Below, piece after piece: positions 10,269 to 20,350 of a stretch of 64,000 nucleotides of DNA. The stretch spans positions 1 through 64,000 of the forward strand of contig PKDQ01000008.1 of the NCBI GenBank assembly GCA_002862645.1, read 5' to 3'. The number at the start of each line of letters is the position of its first letter. The first letter of the stretch is position 1. Made by a program: the position numbers and the translations under genes. This DNA is from Flavobacteriaceae bacterium (GTDB taxonomy: Bacteria; Bacteroidota; Bacteroidia; Flavobacteriales; Flavobacteriaceae). Under the pieces are notes generated by a model that had not been told where the DNA came from, ran no database searches, and worked only from the letters and a program-made list of their open reading frames with translations.

Positions 10269-11350
10269 TCCCCGACGAGTGCTACAATTTCCACTTCAAA
10301 AATAAGGGTTGATTTGGGTGGAATTACGGAATTCCCCTGCTCGCCATAGGCGATTTGATACGGAAGGTATAATGTTGCTTTCTCACCTTCTTTAAGCAAG
10401 GACAAGCCCTCTTTGAAGCCTGCAATAAGCGACACTTCTGGATCGATACGTGCCTCAATGGGGCTATAGCCACCACCGCTCTCACGCCTTTGATCAAATT
10501 TGTCATAAGCCTCTGCAACCTCAGCTATTGAAGTATCCAATAAATCCCCATTTTCAAAATACACGGCATAGTGCGTTTTTGCGGTCTTTCCCGCAACGAC
10601 CTGCGCGCCATCTGTTTTAGTTGTAATCACATAGGCCAGTCCACTATCGGTGGTGGTTGTGTTTTTTTTTAGTTTACTCAAGGCTGCTGCCTTATGGGAT
10701 TTTACCTGTGCTTGTGCAGTAAGCTTGGCTGCTTTTCTCTCTTCTATACCATTAAAATAAGCATCAAAAATTTTGGCTGCTTTAAATTTTCTTGCTTGGC
10801 TGCCTTTACGAATAATGTTAACGGAAACGATGGTGTCATTTTGTTGAATAGAGTCAACCACTTGTTGACCAGAAATTACCTTACCAAAAACACTGTGTTT
10901 GCCATCTAGCCAAGGGGTTTCCTTGTGGGTGATAAAGAACTGACTGCCGTTGGTATTAGGGCCTGCATTTGCCATAGACAAGACACCAGGGCCATCGTGT
11001 TTTAGGATTTCAACAATCTCATCCTCAAAAGCATATCCAGGGCCACCGCTTCCCGTTGCTGTGGGGTCACCACCTTGTATCATGAAATCAGGGATAACAC
11101 GATGAAAGACAAGTCCATCATAATATTTTTTACCTAAATAGGTGCTGTCTACTTGGCTGTTCGTTCCTTCTGCCAATGAAACAAAGTTTGCTACCGTATT
11201 GGGAGTTTGATCGAAAGCAAGTTGAAGGGTGATGGTTCCTTTATTGGTATTGAATTCAGCATAAAGCCCTTTTTCAACGCCATTTTTTGAAGTTGAGCAT
11301 CCAACGATTAGAGTAAAAATGAATGCAGCGAATAGGATTTTGTTGTTCAT
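10265..11350 (-). CDS. peptidylprolyl isomerase lipoprotein, cyclophilin domain fused to FKBP domain
   Basis: Lipobox (LIVGCSTS); cyclophilin motifs [34 protein letters not shown]-terminal FKBP motifs [22 protein letters not shown]...[14 protein letters not shown]. Confidence 0.92.
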   Translation of the reverse strand: MNNKILFAAFIFTLIVGCSTSKNGVEKGLYAEFNTNKGTITLQLAFDQTPNTVANFVSLAEGTNSQVDSTYLGKKYYDGLVFHRVIPDFMIQGGDPTATGSGGPGYAFEDEIVEILKHDGPGVLSMANAGPNTNGSQFFITHKETPWLDGKHSVFGKVISGQQVVDSIQQNDTIVSVNIIRKGSQARKFKAAKIFDAYFNGIEERKAAKLTAQAQVKSHKAAALSKLKKNTTTTDSGLAYVITTKTDGAQVVAGKTAKTHYAVYFENGDLLDTSIAEVAEAYDKFDQRRESGGGYSPIEARIDPEVSLIAGFKEGLSLLKEGEKATLYLPYQIAYGEQGNSVIPPKSTLIFEVEIVALVGE

Positions 11351-11389
11351 AATTTAAAATTTAAGATTGGAAAAGTACAAAATATGCGG

Positions 11390-12394
11390 TCACGATAAAA
11401 ATGCAGCCAGTGATTTGAGGAAATATGCCTCTGTTTCTCGAACTGATTTGTCTGATTTTCCGCCTGCTGCGTTGATGTGGCCACCCCCTTCGAAATAGGT
11501 TTTAGCAAAAAGATTAACGGCCAAATCTCCTTTACTTCTAAAGGAAATTTTAATCATCTCTTCCTTTTTGCTTTCTGTCATAAGTACAGCCATTTCAATT
11601 CCAGCAACAGAAAGTCCGTAATTAACAAAACCTTCTGTGTCGCCTTTCTGGTAGTTGCAAGCGTCTAATTCGTCTTGACTTAAGATAGTATAGGCTGTCT
11701 TATATTCCGAAATAAAAACCATGTTTTTGAGCGCAATTCCCAATAGCTTTAATCTGTCAGGTCTTGCATTGTCTTTGATTTTTTCGTGAATTTCACTGTG
11801 GTTGGCACCAGCATCAATCAGAGTAGCTACTGCACGGTGGGTAGCTGAGGTAACACTTGGGAATCTAAACGACCCTGTGTCAGTAACGATTCCTGTGTAG
11901 AGGCAACTGGCAATGTCTTGGTTTATATGTTTGGCAAGACCCATGGCATCTATAATTTGAAACACAAACTCACAGGTTGAGCCTATGGCGGGGTTTGAGA
12001 ACATGATATCGGCATAATCATCGGGTTCTTGATGATGATCGATCATGACTTTTTTGGCAGCACTTTCTGCTACACTAGCACCCATTTGGTCAATGCGTTT
12101 GAGGGTGTTAAAGTCAAGTGTAAAAACCATATCTGCACCAGCAATTAGCTTGTCTGCTAGTTCTTGGTCGTTTTCATAAATCAATACGGCATCGTGCCCC
12201 GGGAGCCAATGTAAGAAGGTAGGGTAGTCGTTGGGCGCGATAACGGAGGTGCTATGCCCTAGTTGATTTAGCATGCCCTGCCAAGCCAAACAGCTGCCCA
12301 TGGCATCGCCATCGGGGTTTTTGTGAGGTATAATGACGAACGTTGCTGGCTTGTCTAGCCATTGCTTTAATTGTTCGAGTTGGTTCTTAATCAT
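11390..12394 (-). CDS. nrnA: DHH/DHHA1 phosphoesterase, bifunctional oligoribonuclease/PAP phosphatase NrnA-like
   Basis: HKNPDGDAMGS, DHHQEPDDYAD, GGGHINAAGG. Start set at MIKNQLEQ (12394), directly downstream of a -7 box, rather than the ORF-track 12439. Confidence 0.85.
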   Translation of the reverse strand: MIKNQLEQLKQWLDKPATFVIIPHKNPDGDAMGSCLAWQGMLNQLGHSTSVIAPNDYPTFLHWLPGHDAVLIYENDQELADKLIAGADMVFTLDFNTLKRIDQMGASVAESAAKKVMIDHHQEPDDYADIMFSNPAIGSTCEFVFQIIDAMGLAKHINQDIASCLYTGIVTDTGSFRFPSVTSATHRAVATLIDAGANHSEIHEKIKDNARPDRLKLLGIALKNMVFISEYKTAYTILSQDELDACNYQKGDTEGFVNYGLSVAGIEMAVLMTESKKEEMIKISFRSKGDLAVNLFAKTYFEGGGHINAAGGKSDKSVRETEAYFLKSLAAFLS

Positions 12395-12398
12395 AAAA

Positions 12399-12406
12399 CA
12401 AAGATA
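12399..12406 (-). promoter_or_regulatory. -7 box TATCTTTG 4 nt upstream of nrnA ATG
   Basis: Exact TAnnTTTG on minus strand. Confidence 0.6.
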
Positions 12407-12459
12407 GCTATTGTATGTATTAGTTCGCTTTTTGTACATTTGATAATCAATCCTAGATC

Positions 12460-12741
12460 GTGCGACTATCCTTTAACAAACAACGTAACAACAGAAGATT
12501 TAACTACACCCCTCGTTATTATAAGGGTAAGGAGGAGACAAATCCGTATGCATTTGAAAATACTTTTGAACGCTATCGTGATATGCCCAACAAAAACGAT
12601 TTTGGCGCACATTGGCGTGAAGCTCGCAACATGAGTCGTAATCGAAATAACAAAGGAGTATCACCCTTGTTATTGATGCTTATTGGTTTGTTGTTGTTGG
12701 GTTCTCTTTATGTGCTTGATTTTGATCTCTCTATTTTTTGA
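12460..12741 (+). CDS. conserved hypothetical protein with one TM helix
   Basis: 93 aa, basic N-terminus (MRLSFNKQRNNRRFNYTPRYYKGKEE), C-terminal TM helix; GTG start, TACATTTG box at 12435-12442, 4-nt overlap with mutL. Confidence 0.7.
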   Translation: MRLSFNKQRNNRRFNYTPRYYKGKEETNPYAFENTFERYRDMPNKNDFGAHWREARNMSRNRNNKGVSPLLLMLIGLLLLGSLYVLDFDLSIF

Positions 12742-14513
12742 AAAATATGGGGGATGTTATTCAATTACTTCCCGACCATGTAGCAAATCAAATTGCTGCA
12801 GGTGAGGTAGTGCAGAGGCCCGCTTCCGTAGTTAAAGAGCTGTTGGAAAACGCTATCGACGCTGGAGCAACCCGCATATCACTTGTTGTGAAAGAAGCAG
12901 GCAAGGCACACATTCAAGTGGTAGACAACGGCAAAGGCATGAGTGAGAATGATGCGCGCATGTGCTTTGAACGTCACGCAACATCAAAAATTAGCAACGC
13001 AGCAGATTTATTTAAATTAAATACTAAAGGTTTCAGAGGCGAGGCGATGGCGAGTATTGCCGCAGTTGCACAAGTGCAACTAATTACCAAAAACGAACAG
13101 GATGATTTGGGTGTCCGCATAGATATAGCAGGTTCTGAGGTAAGCCAACAACAACGCACAACAGCTGCGCAAGGAACTTCTATAACGGTAAAAAACCTTT
13201 TTTTTAATATTCCCGCTAGGCGTAATTTTTTAAAATCACCCCAAGTAGAATTTAGACATATTACAGACGAATTCCATCGTGTGGCGCTTGTGCATCACGA
13301 TATCTATTTTGAACTTTTACACAATGGAAGTGAGGTTTTTCAGTTGCCAGCATCAAGCAGACGCCAGCGCATTTCACATATTTTTGGAGCAAAATTTGAC
13401 GAACGACTTGTGCCTGTTTATGAGAAAACAGAACTGGTTGAAGTCAGTGGATTTGTTTTGAAACCAAAATTTGCCAAAAAATCAAGGCACCAGCAGTTTT
13501 TCTTCGTTAATAATCGTTTTATTAAGAATGGTTATCTACATCATGCCGTTTTGGCAGCCTTTGAAGGATTGTTATCCCAAAATCAACAGCCTGGTTATTT
13601 TCTATTTCTTGAAGTGCCGCCTGCACAGCTGGATATCAACATACATCCTACCAAAAATGAAGTTAAGTTTGAAGATGACCATGCCTTGTATGCCGTACTT
13701 CGCGCGGCCATCAAACACAGTTTAGGGCAATTTAGTATTGCGCCTGTCTTGGATTTTGCAACAGATCCTTCCTTTGAAACGCCATATGCCAAACACAAAG
13801 CCGCTCCCGTAGCGCCTAACATCAGCGTAAACCCTAATTTCAATCCTTTTAGTGCATTACCTCAATCAAAACAGCCAACTAGCGCCGTGCGGTTTGATGA
13901 CATAGTCGAACAAGAACATACAGAACCGCTAATAGCTCCTCAAACGGATCATGTCCATGTCTCATTTCAATGGCAACAGAAATATTTGATAGCACCTCAC
14001 GATAACGGAATTATGATTGTGCATCAGCGTAGGGCACACGAACGCATTCTTTACGAAGAGTTTATGTACAAATGGGATGATGAAACTGTTGCTTCTCAAT
14101 CCTTAGCCGTCCCTTTGGTTATTACTTTAGATAAACCCAGTATTGATTTGTTAAAAGCTCATAAAAAGGAGCTGCACGATATGGGCTTTCGTTTGTTGAG
14201 TGCTGAGGGCGATACTATTGAGTTTGAAGCTATACCAGAAGTTTTTGCTACAGCTGATGTCCCATACTTTTTGTCAGCTTGGCTGACACCTTTATCAAAT
14301 GGCACGGTTCATGCCTTCTCTCAACGTGATATCATGGCGCTTACCCTTGCCAAGCAACGATGCATCAGGTCGGGTAGGTCTCTGGCAGCACATGAACAAA
14401 TAGAATTGATACATAAATTGCTCTCATGTAAAGAAATTGATCGCACCGCTGATGGTAAAGTGGTCTTTAAAATGATAGCAGCAAATGTGTTAAAAACTTT
14501 TTTTACCCCATGA
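12738..14513 (+). CDS. mutL: DNA mismatch repair protein MutL
   Basis: IAAGEVVQRPASVVKELLENAIDAGAT, GFRGEAMASI, C-terminal dimerisation domain. Confidence 0.97.
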   Translation: MKNMGDVIQLLPDHVANQIAAGEVVQRPASVVKELLENAIDAGATRISLVVKEAGKAHIQVVDNGKGMSENDARMCFERHATSKISNAADLFKLNTKGFRGEAMASIAAVAQVQLITKNEQDDLGVRIDIAGSEVSQQQRTTAAQGTSITVKNLFFNIPARRNFLKSPQVEFRHITDEFHRVALVHHDIYFELLHNGSEVFQLPASSRRQRISHIFGAKFDERLVPVYEKTELVEVSGFVLKPKFAKKSRHQQFFFVNNRFIKNGYLHHAVLAAFEGLLSQNQQPGYFLFLEVPPAQLDINIHPTKNEVKFEDDHALYAVLRAAIKHSLGQFSIAPVLDFATDPSFETPYAKHKAAPVAPNISVNPNFNPFSALPQSKQPTSAVRFDDIVEQEHTEPLIAPQTDHVHVSFQWQQKYLIAPHDNGIMIVHQRRAHERILYEEFMYKWDDETVASQSLAVPLVITLDKPSIDLLKAHKKELHDMGFRLLSAEGDTIEFEAIPEVFATADVPYFLSAWLTPLSNGTVHAFSQRDIMALTLAKQRCIRSGRSLAAHEQIELIHKLLSCKEIDRTADGKVVFKMIAANVLKTFFTP

Positions 14514-15268
14514 GATCAATCTCTGATATCGTAAAACAACTAATTATTATTAACGTGTTATTTTTTGTTGGCACCTTTTTGATAAGCCCTGACATCACAG
14601 GATTAGTTACAGACTTATTGGCCTTGCACTATCCTGGTAACTACCGTTTCGGCATCTGGCAATTGCTCACTCATATGTTTATGCATGGCAGCTTTTCACA
14701 CATATTATTTAATATGTTTGGATTGTGGATGTTTGGTTCGCCTTTGGCTCAAATGTGGGGTAAAAATAAATTTTTATTTTTTTATATTTCAGCAGGACTC
14801 GGTGCTGCCTTAGTACAATTAACGGTAAACTATGCGCAAGTAAGTGCCATTATTGAGCAATTGGTTTCAGCAGGCTTTTCAGAGTCAACTATTCTAGATT
14901 TATTACAATCTGAACGTTACAGCACTGCTTGGCAATCTGTAATTTCAGAGTCTCAACTCAACAGTCTTTATACCTCTTTCAATTTTTCTATGGTGGGTGC
15001 TTCTGGTGCCTTGTATGGGATTTTGGTGGCCTTTGCTTTTTTGTTTCCTAATGCAGAATTGATGTTGTTGTTTTTTCCGGTTCCAATAAAAGCTAAGTAT
15101 TTTGTCCCTGGCGTTGTGCTTTTAGATACTATTTCAGCACTCACTGGTAAGTCTTTCTTCAGCCCCAGCAATACCGCCTTTATTGCCCACATTGGTGGGG
15201 CCCTGACAGGCTTTGTAATAATGTGGTATTGGAAACGAAATCAGTTTAACCAAAAACGTTGGAACTAA
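14510..15268 (+). CDS. rhomboid family intramembrane serine protease
   Basis: HMFMHGSFSHILFNMFGLWMFG, GASGALYGILVAF, catalytic His in AHIGGALTGF. Confidence 0.9.
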   Translation: MRSISDIVKQLIIINVLFFVGTFLISPDITGLVTDLLALHYPGNYRFGIWQLLTHMFMHGSFSHILFNMFGLWMFGSPLAQMWGKNKFLFFYISAGLGAALVQLTVNYAQVSAIIEQLVSAGFSESTILDLLQSERYSTAWQSVISESQLNSLYTSFNFSMVGASGALYGILVAFAFLFPNAELMLLFFPVPIKAKYFVPGVVLLDTISALTGKSFFSPSNTAFIAHIGGALTGFVIMWYWKRNQFNQKRWN

Positions 15269-16122
15269 TGGGATTTTGGCAAGACATAAGGTTGCGCTTT
15301 GATAAGCTCAACAGCCTAGAAAAAATCATTGCCATCAATGTGGTCTTTTTTGTGCTTCCCTTTATTTTAAGTACAGTTTTCTTTTTGTTTAAAACATCAA
15401 TTTCAGGATGGTTTAACTATGTTGAGCTTTCTGCAAATATTAAAACAACTATTTTCCGTCCTTGGACGATACTCAGCTATGGCTTTTTTCACGCCTCATT
15501 TGGTCATATTTTTTGGAACATGATGTTGCTCTACATTTCAGGTGGTCTAATGCTCAACCTTTTTAAAGAAAAGCTCTTGCTTAACTCCTTTTTTGTAGGT
15601 ATCATGGCAGGTGGGTTTACGTATTTGATTGCTTACAATGTATTTCCAGTGTTTAGTGCTGTTGAAGGAAGTCTTATTGGCAGTTCAGCGGGTGTAATGG
15701 CCGTATTGATTTTTATGGCTTCCTATATGCCTAATTCACCCATTCGGGTGTTGGTGTTCTCTGTACCGTTGAAGTATATAGCATTACTGTTTATTTTTAT
15801 TGACTTGGTACAGATACCCCAATCTAATGCGGGCGGTCATGTTGCTCACTTGGGCGGTGCTCTATGGGGCTATATTTACCAAAGGCAATTTTTGCAGGGC
15901 AATGATATTGGCGCTTGGTTTATGAATGGTTTTGACTCCATAAAAAAAACCCTAAGCTCCAAACCTAGACGGAAGCGCCCAAAAACTGCTAGAAAAACAA
16001 CTGCTACTGATGCTGTGGATCAGAAAAAAATTGATGCCATTTTAGATAAAATTGCCTCTTCTGGCTATGAGAGTTTGACAAAAGCTGAAAAGGGATACTT
16101 ATTCCGTGCTGGCAAGCAGTAG
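15259..16122 (+). CDS. rhomboid family intramembrane serine protease (second copy)
   Basis: YGFFHASFGHIFWNMMLLY, GSSAGVMAVLIF, HVAHLGGALWGY; basic C-terminal tail. Confidence 0.9.
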   Translation: MELMGFWQDIRLRFDKLNSLEKIIAINVVFFVLPFILSTVFFLFKTSISGWFNYVELSANIKTTIFRPWTILSYGFFHASFGHIFWNMMLLYISGGLMLNLFKEKLLLNSFFVGIMAGGFTYLIAYNVFPVFSAVEGSLIGSSAGVMAVLIFMASYMPNSPIRVLVFSVPLKYIALLFIFIDLVQIPQSNAGGHVAHLGGALWGYIYQRQFLQGNDIGAWFMNGFDSIKKTLSSKPRRKRPKTARKTTATDAVDQKKIDAILDKIASSGYESLTKAEKGYLFRAGKQ

Positions 16123-16659
16123 TTAGTAAGCAAAAAACGAAAAGACACAGCCGCCATAGTTACGGGCATGGCTAAATTGTCCAATATCAGATAAGTCGAT
16201 TTGTTCGGCATGCTCTATAATTAGCAGACCCTCTGGTGCAAGTGTGTTTTTTTCAAAAATCGTATTAACTATGGATTTGTATGTTGCCAACTCAAGCGCA
16301 TAAGGGGGATCGGCAAAAATAAAATCATAGTTGTTGCTGTTTCGTTCTAAAAACAATAAAACGGGCATTTTAACAGTGGTAATGGGTAGAGAAAGATCTG
16401 CCGTAGTTTGAGTAATAAAGCGAATGCACCCAGGGTGTTGGTCTACCGCAACGATGCTAGTAACACCTCTTGAAGCAAACTCATAGCTGATGCTTCCCGT
16501 ACCTGAAAAAAGGTCAAGCACGTTACAATCATTAAAATCATATTGGTGCACCAAGATATTGAAAAGTGCTTCTTTTGCTCTATCTGTAGTAGGTCTAACA
16601 GGAAGATTTTTGGGAGGACTTATACGCCTTCCTTTTAATGTGCCAGAAACAATTCGCAT
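16123..16659 (-). CDS. rsmD: RsmD family 16S rRNA (guanine-N2)-methyltransferase
   Basis: MRIVSGTLKGRRISPP...RPTTDRAKEALFNIL, DLFSGTGSISYEFASRG, FADPPY. Start at 16659 (TAATG junction with upstream gene) preferred over ORF-track 16680. Confidence 0.92.
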   Translation of the reverse strand: MRIVSGTLKGRRISPPKNLPVRPTTDRAKEALFNILVHQYDFNDCNVLDLFSGTGSISYEFASRGVTSIVAVDQHPGCIRFITQTTADLSLPITTVKMPVLLFLERNSNNYDFIFADPPYALELATYKSIVNTIFEKNTLAPEGLLIIEHAEQIDLSDIGQFSHARNYGGCVFSFFAY

Positions 16660-17471
16660 TAAAACAGATTTAACAAACAAAAATCTTGGTGGGTACTGAT
16701 ACGCGGCACTACATGCTTCAAATCATTTTCTACAGTTAGCAGATTGACACTTCTCACAAATTCCTGTAATCCTTTATAAATTTCATCATTGACAGCGATA
16801 TCACCAGCTATAAATAGGGGTACCTCGTTTGGGCTGATGTCCTTTTCTTTAGTAGTAAGCAGTATATAGTACACCACATCTTTTGGTTTGGTGGCTTCAA
16901 AGCAATTGTAAAATTGAAGCTTTTTGTCTCGTAATAATGCGATGTGTAGGTGGTCTTGTTGTTTATAGAGACTCCAAGCAAGGGCACCTTCTGTTGCGCT
17001 GTGTTGCGACAAGGCCCGTAGCCATACGGTCACGGCATGATAGTAGCTAAAAGATCCAAAGTTGTCAAGTAACATATTGTTTACGTTGACAAATGGTGCA
17101 TAAACACAGATCCAATCTGAACTGGGTTCTACATCATAAGTGATAAAGTCATTTGGCTTTAAGTCAACGTCTTTTTGAACATATTCGTGAAGTGCTGTTT
17201 CTTCAAAAAGTGACTTGGGTACTAATGTTGCAAGATTATTTTCAACGCTACAGCGTATTTCGCTATAGTTTTGCTCCAATATACCATTCTCTTTTAGTGC
17301 TGCTCGTATGTTTTCGTGAAGATTTTCTAAATGGATAAAGGTGTCAAAAACTACTCTGTGGATTTGAGAAGCTTTATTGGTTTTTTGGTTGTGGGTAAAA
17401 AAAGAAAGTCCATTCACGAAGACGTGAATGGACAACTTTAAGTCACTTTCTTTATTTTTGTGTTCTGGCAT
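16659..17471 (-). CDS. DUF3822 family protein
   Basis: Sequence pattern (LSIHVFVNGLSFF..., domain rich in acidic/aromatic residues) and location immediately upstream of rsmD as recalled from Flavobacteriia. Confidence 0.7.
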   Translation of the reverse strand: MPEHKNKESDLKLSIHVFVNGLSFFTHNQKTNKASQIHRVVFDTFIHLENLHENIRAALKENGILEQNYSEIRCSVENNLATLVPKSLFEETALHEYVQKDVDLKPNDFITYDVEPSSDWICVYAPFVNVNNMLLDNFGSFSYYHAVTVWLRALSQHSATEGALAWSLYKQQDHLHIALLRDKKLQFYNCFEATKPKDVVYYILLTTKEKDISPNEVPLFIAGDIAVNDEIYKGLQEFVRSVNLLTVENDLKHVVPRISTHQDFCLLNLF

Positions 17472-18102
17472 CGTAAATGGTAGGCCAGTTTCCGTTAGTG
17501 CTAACTTCTGTCAATGATCCTAACACAATGTCAGGTCCATTTACACCATCTACGGAAATGGTTGCTTTTTCTTGTTTCAATAAGTACGGATCTTGGTCGT
17601 GTAATACCAAATCTTTTGAGACACTCACCTCAAATACAGCTACTGGATAATTATTTTTTTCGATAACATCAGCTTTCATTACAAAGCTGGTGTCGATTCC
17701 TTTAACAGGAACTTTCATCATGGAAGTGTATCTATTAGAGTCACTAAATAGGGAGTCTTTAACAGAAACATAGCCCAAGGTGTCTACGATTTGAATTTCG
17801 CGGAGCATGTCGATGCGATAGGTACGATCGTATTCTAGATAACTCGAGTCTCTTTTTTCAACGATAATATACTCGGCAGTGTCTATAAACTTAACCAAGC
17901 TCTTAAAGTCTTGTGCATAATAGCCATTAACAGATTTGTGGGCTACTTGTGCCATGCCTATATCCTTAAGATTAGAAATAACATTTCCATAACGTTCTAC
18001 TTTAACATTATTAAATTGGATGGGGTCGTAAATGGAGTAAAATAACTTATATGTAAAAAATAAGATGAGGATCCATAAAACAGGTAGTAAGATTTTTTTC
18101 AT
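17452..18102 (-). CDS. conserved hypothetical membrane-anchored protein
   Basis: N-terminal TM helix; 20-nt overlap with downstream DUF3822 gene; TAAATTTG box at 18128-18135 on the minus strand upstream. Confidence 0.65.
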   Translation of the reverse strand: MKKILLPVLWILILFFTYKLFYSIYDPIQFNNVKVERYGNVISNLKDIGMAQVAHKSVNGYYAQDFKSLVKFIDTAEYIIVEKRDSSYLEYDRTYRIDMLREIQIVDTLGYVSVKDSLFSDSNRYTSMMKVPVKGIDTSFVMKADVIEKNNYPVAVFEVSVSKDLVLHDQDPYLLKQEKATISVDGVNGPDIVLGSLTEVSTNGNWPTIYDARTQK

Positions 18103-18187
18103 GACGCCTATTAAATTTTAAAGCATTCAAATTTACAATTTTTTTCAATCTCAACGCGCTTCAATAAAACATTCCTACATTTAGCCA

Positions 18188-19612
18188 ATGGATTCAACGA
18201 CTTTAACCAAAACACTTATCGACGCATTTCCTTTTACGCCCACCGTGGCTCAAGAAAAAGCGCTGCACAGATTGGCCGTTTTTTTTGATAACGAGTCAGG
18301 GAACGCAGTGTTTGTATTAAAGGGTTTTGCTGGGACAGGAAAAACCACACTTATTGGGGCATTGGTGCAATCCATTGCTAAGTTGCGATACAAAACGGTG
18401 CTTATGGCACCAACTGGACGTGCTGCAAAAGTGATGGCCGCCTATGCGAATCGCCCAGCCTGTACCATTCACAAGCGGATTTATTTCACCCAGCAAGAGC
18501 GCCAAGGAAACCTTAAATTCAAACTTCAAAAAAATAAATTTAAACATACTCTTTTTTTGGTTGATGAAGCTTCTATGATTGCCAACCAGCAGCAGCAGAG
18601 CAAACTCTTTGAAAATGGTTCCCTACTGCAAGATCTAATTGCCTATGTACGTGCTGGTGAAAATTGCAAGCTGATGTTTGTGGGTGATACTGCCCAACTG
18701 CCACCCGTGCACACCAACCTAAGTCCAGCCTTGGATGCCCAAGTGTTGTCTTTAGATTTTGACCTCGATCCCCAAGAAGTGGAACTAGATGAGGTGGTAC
18801 GCCAAGCAAAAGATTCGGGTATTTTATTTAATGCCACTAGAATTAGACAGCAATTAAACAACCAGTACACCGATCAATTTCAGTTTATTTTATCCAAATT
18901 TCCAGATATAATCAGGTTGCAAGATGGTTATGAAATTCAAGATGCTCTTGAGACCTCTTTCACACAGGTGGGTCGAGAAGAAACCGCTTGTATAGTACGT
19001 TCAAATAAACGTGCTAATGGGTATAATCAACAAATACGCGCTGAAATTTTGGGCAAAGAACCCGATTTGGATACTGGGGATTTACTTATGGTGGTCAAGA
19101 ATAATTACCATTGGCTGTCTCCTACATCAGGACCAGGCTTTATTGCCAATGGCGATACGGTTGAAGTACTCAAAATTAAGGCCATTAAGGAGCTCTATGA
19201 TTTTAGGTTTGCCGAAGTGAGCGTACGAATGTTAGACTATCCAGACGAAGAACCTTTTGATACCGTTTTTTTACTCGACACACTTGCTTCTGAAACCCAT
19301 GCCCTTTCTTTTGAAGAAAACACAAAGCTCTATCAATCCATTAGAGAAGATTATACGCACCTACCACAATACAAGCAGTATTTGAAGGTTAAAAAGAATC
19401 CCTTTTTTAATGCACTGCAAGTCAAGTATGCCTACGCCTTTACGTGTCATAAAGCACAAGGAGGGCAATGGAAGCGCGTATTGGTTGAAAAGCCCTATTT
19501 GCCCGACGGTCTTGACGCTGGGTTTTTTAGATGGCTCTATACGGCTGTTACTCGCGCATCAGAAAAGTTGTTCTTGGTTGGATTTGATGACACCTTCTTT
19601 GATGCGGAATGA
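18188..19612 (+). CDS. RecD/Dda-like superfamily 1 DNA helicase (AAA ATPase)
   Basis: Walker A GFAGTGKTTLIGAL, LVDEASMI, GDTAQLPPV, C-terminal YAFTCHKAQGGQWKRVLVE and YTAVTRASEKL. Confidence 0.92.
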   Translation: MDSTTLTKTLIDAFPFTPTVAQEKALHRLAVFFDNESGNAVFVLKGFAGTGKTTLIGALVQSIAKLRYKTVLMAPTGRAAKVMAAYANRPACTIHKRIYFTQQERQGNLKFKLQKNKFKHTLFLVDEASMIANQQQQSKLFENGSLLQDLIAYVRAGENCKLMFVGDTAQLPPVHTNLSPALDAQVLSLDFDLDPQEVELDEVVRQAKDSGILFNATRIRQQLNNQYTDQFQFILSKFPDIIRLQDGYEIQDALETSFTQVGREETACIVRSNKRANGYNQQIRAEILGKEPDLDTGDLLMVVKNNYHWLSPTSGPGFIANGDTVEVLKIKAIKELYDFRFAEVSVRMLDYPDEEPFDTVFLLDTLASETHALSFEENTKLYQSIREDYTHLPQYKQYLKVKKNPFFNALQVKYAYAFTCHKAQGGQWKRVLVEKPYLPDGLDAGFFRWLYTAVTRASEKLFLVGFDDTFFDAE

Positions 19613-19626
19613 TTTGATTACTTTTG
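19598..19626 (+). promoter_or_regulatory. putative promoter of kdsB: TTTG-N17-TACTTTTG
   Basis: TTTG at 19598-19601, TACTTTTG at 19619-19626, 4 nt before ATG at 19631. Confidence 0.65.
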
Positions 19627-19630
19627 CATC

Positions 19631-20350
19631 ATGCGTATAATAGCAGTCATTCCAGCCCGTTACGAAGCACAACGCTTTCCTGGAAAACTTCTGGCCGATT
19701 TGGCCGGTAAGACTGTGTTGCAACGTACTTATGAAGCCGTACAACAGACCAAGCTCTTTGACGAGGTATGGGTCGCTACAGATTCAGATGCCATATCAGC
19801 TCATATCACAAGCATGGGCGGGAAGGTTTTTCGCAGTCAGTTGATACATGAATGTGGTAGCAACCGCGTTGCTGAATGTGCCAGTCAGTTGGATGCACAC
19901 GTAATTATCAATGTGCAAGGTGATGAACCTTTTATTTCGCCCCAGGCCCTGTCGGATTTGATAACGGCTTTTGAGGATGACGTTGAAGCTAAGATTGATT
20001 TGGCTTCGCTTATGATTCCCATACACAGCAAGGCAGATTTAGAAAATCCAAATGTGGTCAAGGTAGTAAGCGATAAACAGGGCAGGGCTCTATATTTTTC
20101 TCGTGCGGCGATTCCGTTTATGCGAGCCCAAGGACAAGCATTTCGTCATGTAGGGATCTATGCTTTTCGCAAGGCAGCTCTCTTGGATTTTTACGCCCAA
20201 GCACCAACGCCACTTGAACAGGCAGAAAAGATTGAAGCAATCCGCTACTTAGAAATGGGCAAGGTGATGCAAATGCTAGAAACGGATTTTGTGGGTGTGG
20301 GAATAGACACGCCTGAGGACTTGGTCAAAGCCAACTCATTACTAACCTAA
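19631..20350 (+). CDS. kdsB: 3-deoxy-manno-octulosonate cytidylyltransferase
   Basis: IPARYEAQRFPGKLLADLAGKTVLQRTYE, NVQGDEPFI, GIYAFRK, GIDTPEDL. Confidence 0.96.
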   Translation: MRIIAVIPARYEAQRFPGKLLADLAGKTVLQRTYEAVQQTKLFDEVWVATDSDAISAHITSMGGKVFRSQLIHECGSNRVAECASQLDAHVIINVQGDEPFISPQALSDLITAFEDDVEAKIDLASLMIPIHSKADLENPNVVKVVSDKQGRALYFSRAAIPFMRAQGQAFRHVGIYAFRKAALLDFYAQAPTPLEQAEKIEAIRYLEMGKVMQMLETDFVGVGIDTPEDLVKANSLLT

